From positions 7,612-20,567 of the forward strand of contig VBJK01000141.1 of assembly GCA_005879655.1 (NCBI GenBank): a stretch of 12,956 nucleotides of DNA, written 5' to 3'. The position numbers and the translations under genes were made by a program. The notes beneath the pieces were generated by a model. The model had not been told where the DNA came from. It saw only the letters and a list, made by a program, of their open reading frames with translations, and did no database searches. The stretch is from Chloroflexota bacterium. GTDB taxonomy: Bacteria; Chloroflexota; Ktedonobacteria; Ktedonobacterales; Ktedonobacteraceae. How positions within the stretch are numbered: the first letter of the stretch is position 1; each line of letters opens with the position of its first letter. This document shows positions 12,707 to 12,956 of the stretch, piece after piece.

Positions 12707-12956
12707 ATGACAGTACCTATCACTATTGGTATACCACAACTGTTACTCTTTCTTGTCGCTGCTTTAGGTTTGGGCCTCCTGATCTCGTCTGTTAGGGGAT
12801 TATTGAACAGGTCAGGTCATCTCAGAGCCGGACGTGCCATTGGTGGACTACTGCTGATCTTCATGGCGGCATCATTATTATGGGCCATCTTCGCCGTACA
12901 GAGTTATCTGGGGCTGACCTCAGATGTCCAGGCCGCACGTGTACATGCCACACGCA
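12707..12956 (+). CDS. Membrane protein, N-terminal part (runs off the window)
   Basis: From ATG 12707 the frame stays open to the window end, giving 83 residues. Two hydrophobic segments are visible (about 8-28, with PQLLLFLVAALGLGLLI, and about 45-68, with IGGLLLIFMAASLLWAIFAV), joined by a basic loop with RGLLNRSGHLRAGR. Positive charges place the loop inside. The stretch after the second helix starts QSYLGLTSDVQAARVHA and would be outside the cell. The layout recalls an uncharacterised Ktedonobacteria membrane family, but I cannot name it. AAAGGA lies 12 bases before the ATG; an ATG at 12694 is out of frame and its frame closes early. A weak TATAGT at 12629 may belong to its promoter. Confidence 0.7.
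   Translation, partial: MTVPITIGIPQLLLFLVAALGLGLLISSVRGLLNRSGHLRAGRAIGGLLLIFMAASLLWAIFAVQSYLGLTSDVQAARVHATR

Overview
The window most resembles a Ktedonobacterales (Chloroflexota) genome. The evidence is a kinase/WD40 fusion protein, a zinc-ribbon/TM/BACON surface protein, a Gln/Gly-rich DUF4870-like membrane protein, a receiver protein with a small winged-helix-like tail, and G+C of roughly one half. This assignment rests on protein style, not on a marker gene.

Left part (1-2770): accessory DNA. The 3' end of a replication-type gene (1-555) overlaps a TubC_N-like gene (552-1205), which is followed by a frameshifted HNH endonuclease gene (1210 to about 1627). Ten copies of a 10-mer (ACTACCCGCA or its reverse complement) lie inside the first gene on both strands and in several reading frames. 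Next comes a divergent regulatory unit: a small minus-strand gene (1681-1908) and a small Cro/C1-like gene (2073-2441). They share a control region with two identical-arm palindromes (GTGTTG-N9-CAACAC) whose centres are 42 bp apart. Directly after the regulator's stop codon lies an ORF-less, hairpin-bounded, strongly structured segment (2442-2768). I read it as an IS200/IS605-type element that kept an IscB-type omegaRNA but lost its nuclease gene. This is the most interesting signal in the window.

Middle part (2776-8685): a minus-strand pair encodes a large membrane-anchored protein with five BACON-like repeats (3702-6149) and a helical protein of unknown function (2776-3660). Then come a conserved-looking 76-residue protein with a good terminator (6634-6864), a response regulator (7173-7880), and a DUF4870-like membrane protein (8095-8685, minus).

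Right part (8779-12956): an 871-codon minus-strand ORF joins a Ser/Thr kinase N-lobe, a TM segment, an incomplete WD40 propeller and a complete SAM methyltransferase. The kinase lost its catalytic core by an apparently in-frame deletion, and the propeller stops in blade 6 where the methyltransferase begins. Upstream are a nitroreductase gene (11529-12182, minus), two tandem copies of an approximately 117-bp hairpin-rich intergenic repeat (12346-12579), and the start of a membrane protein gene that runs off the window (12707 to end). No rRNA, tRNA or CRISPR array was seen.
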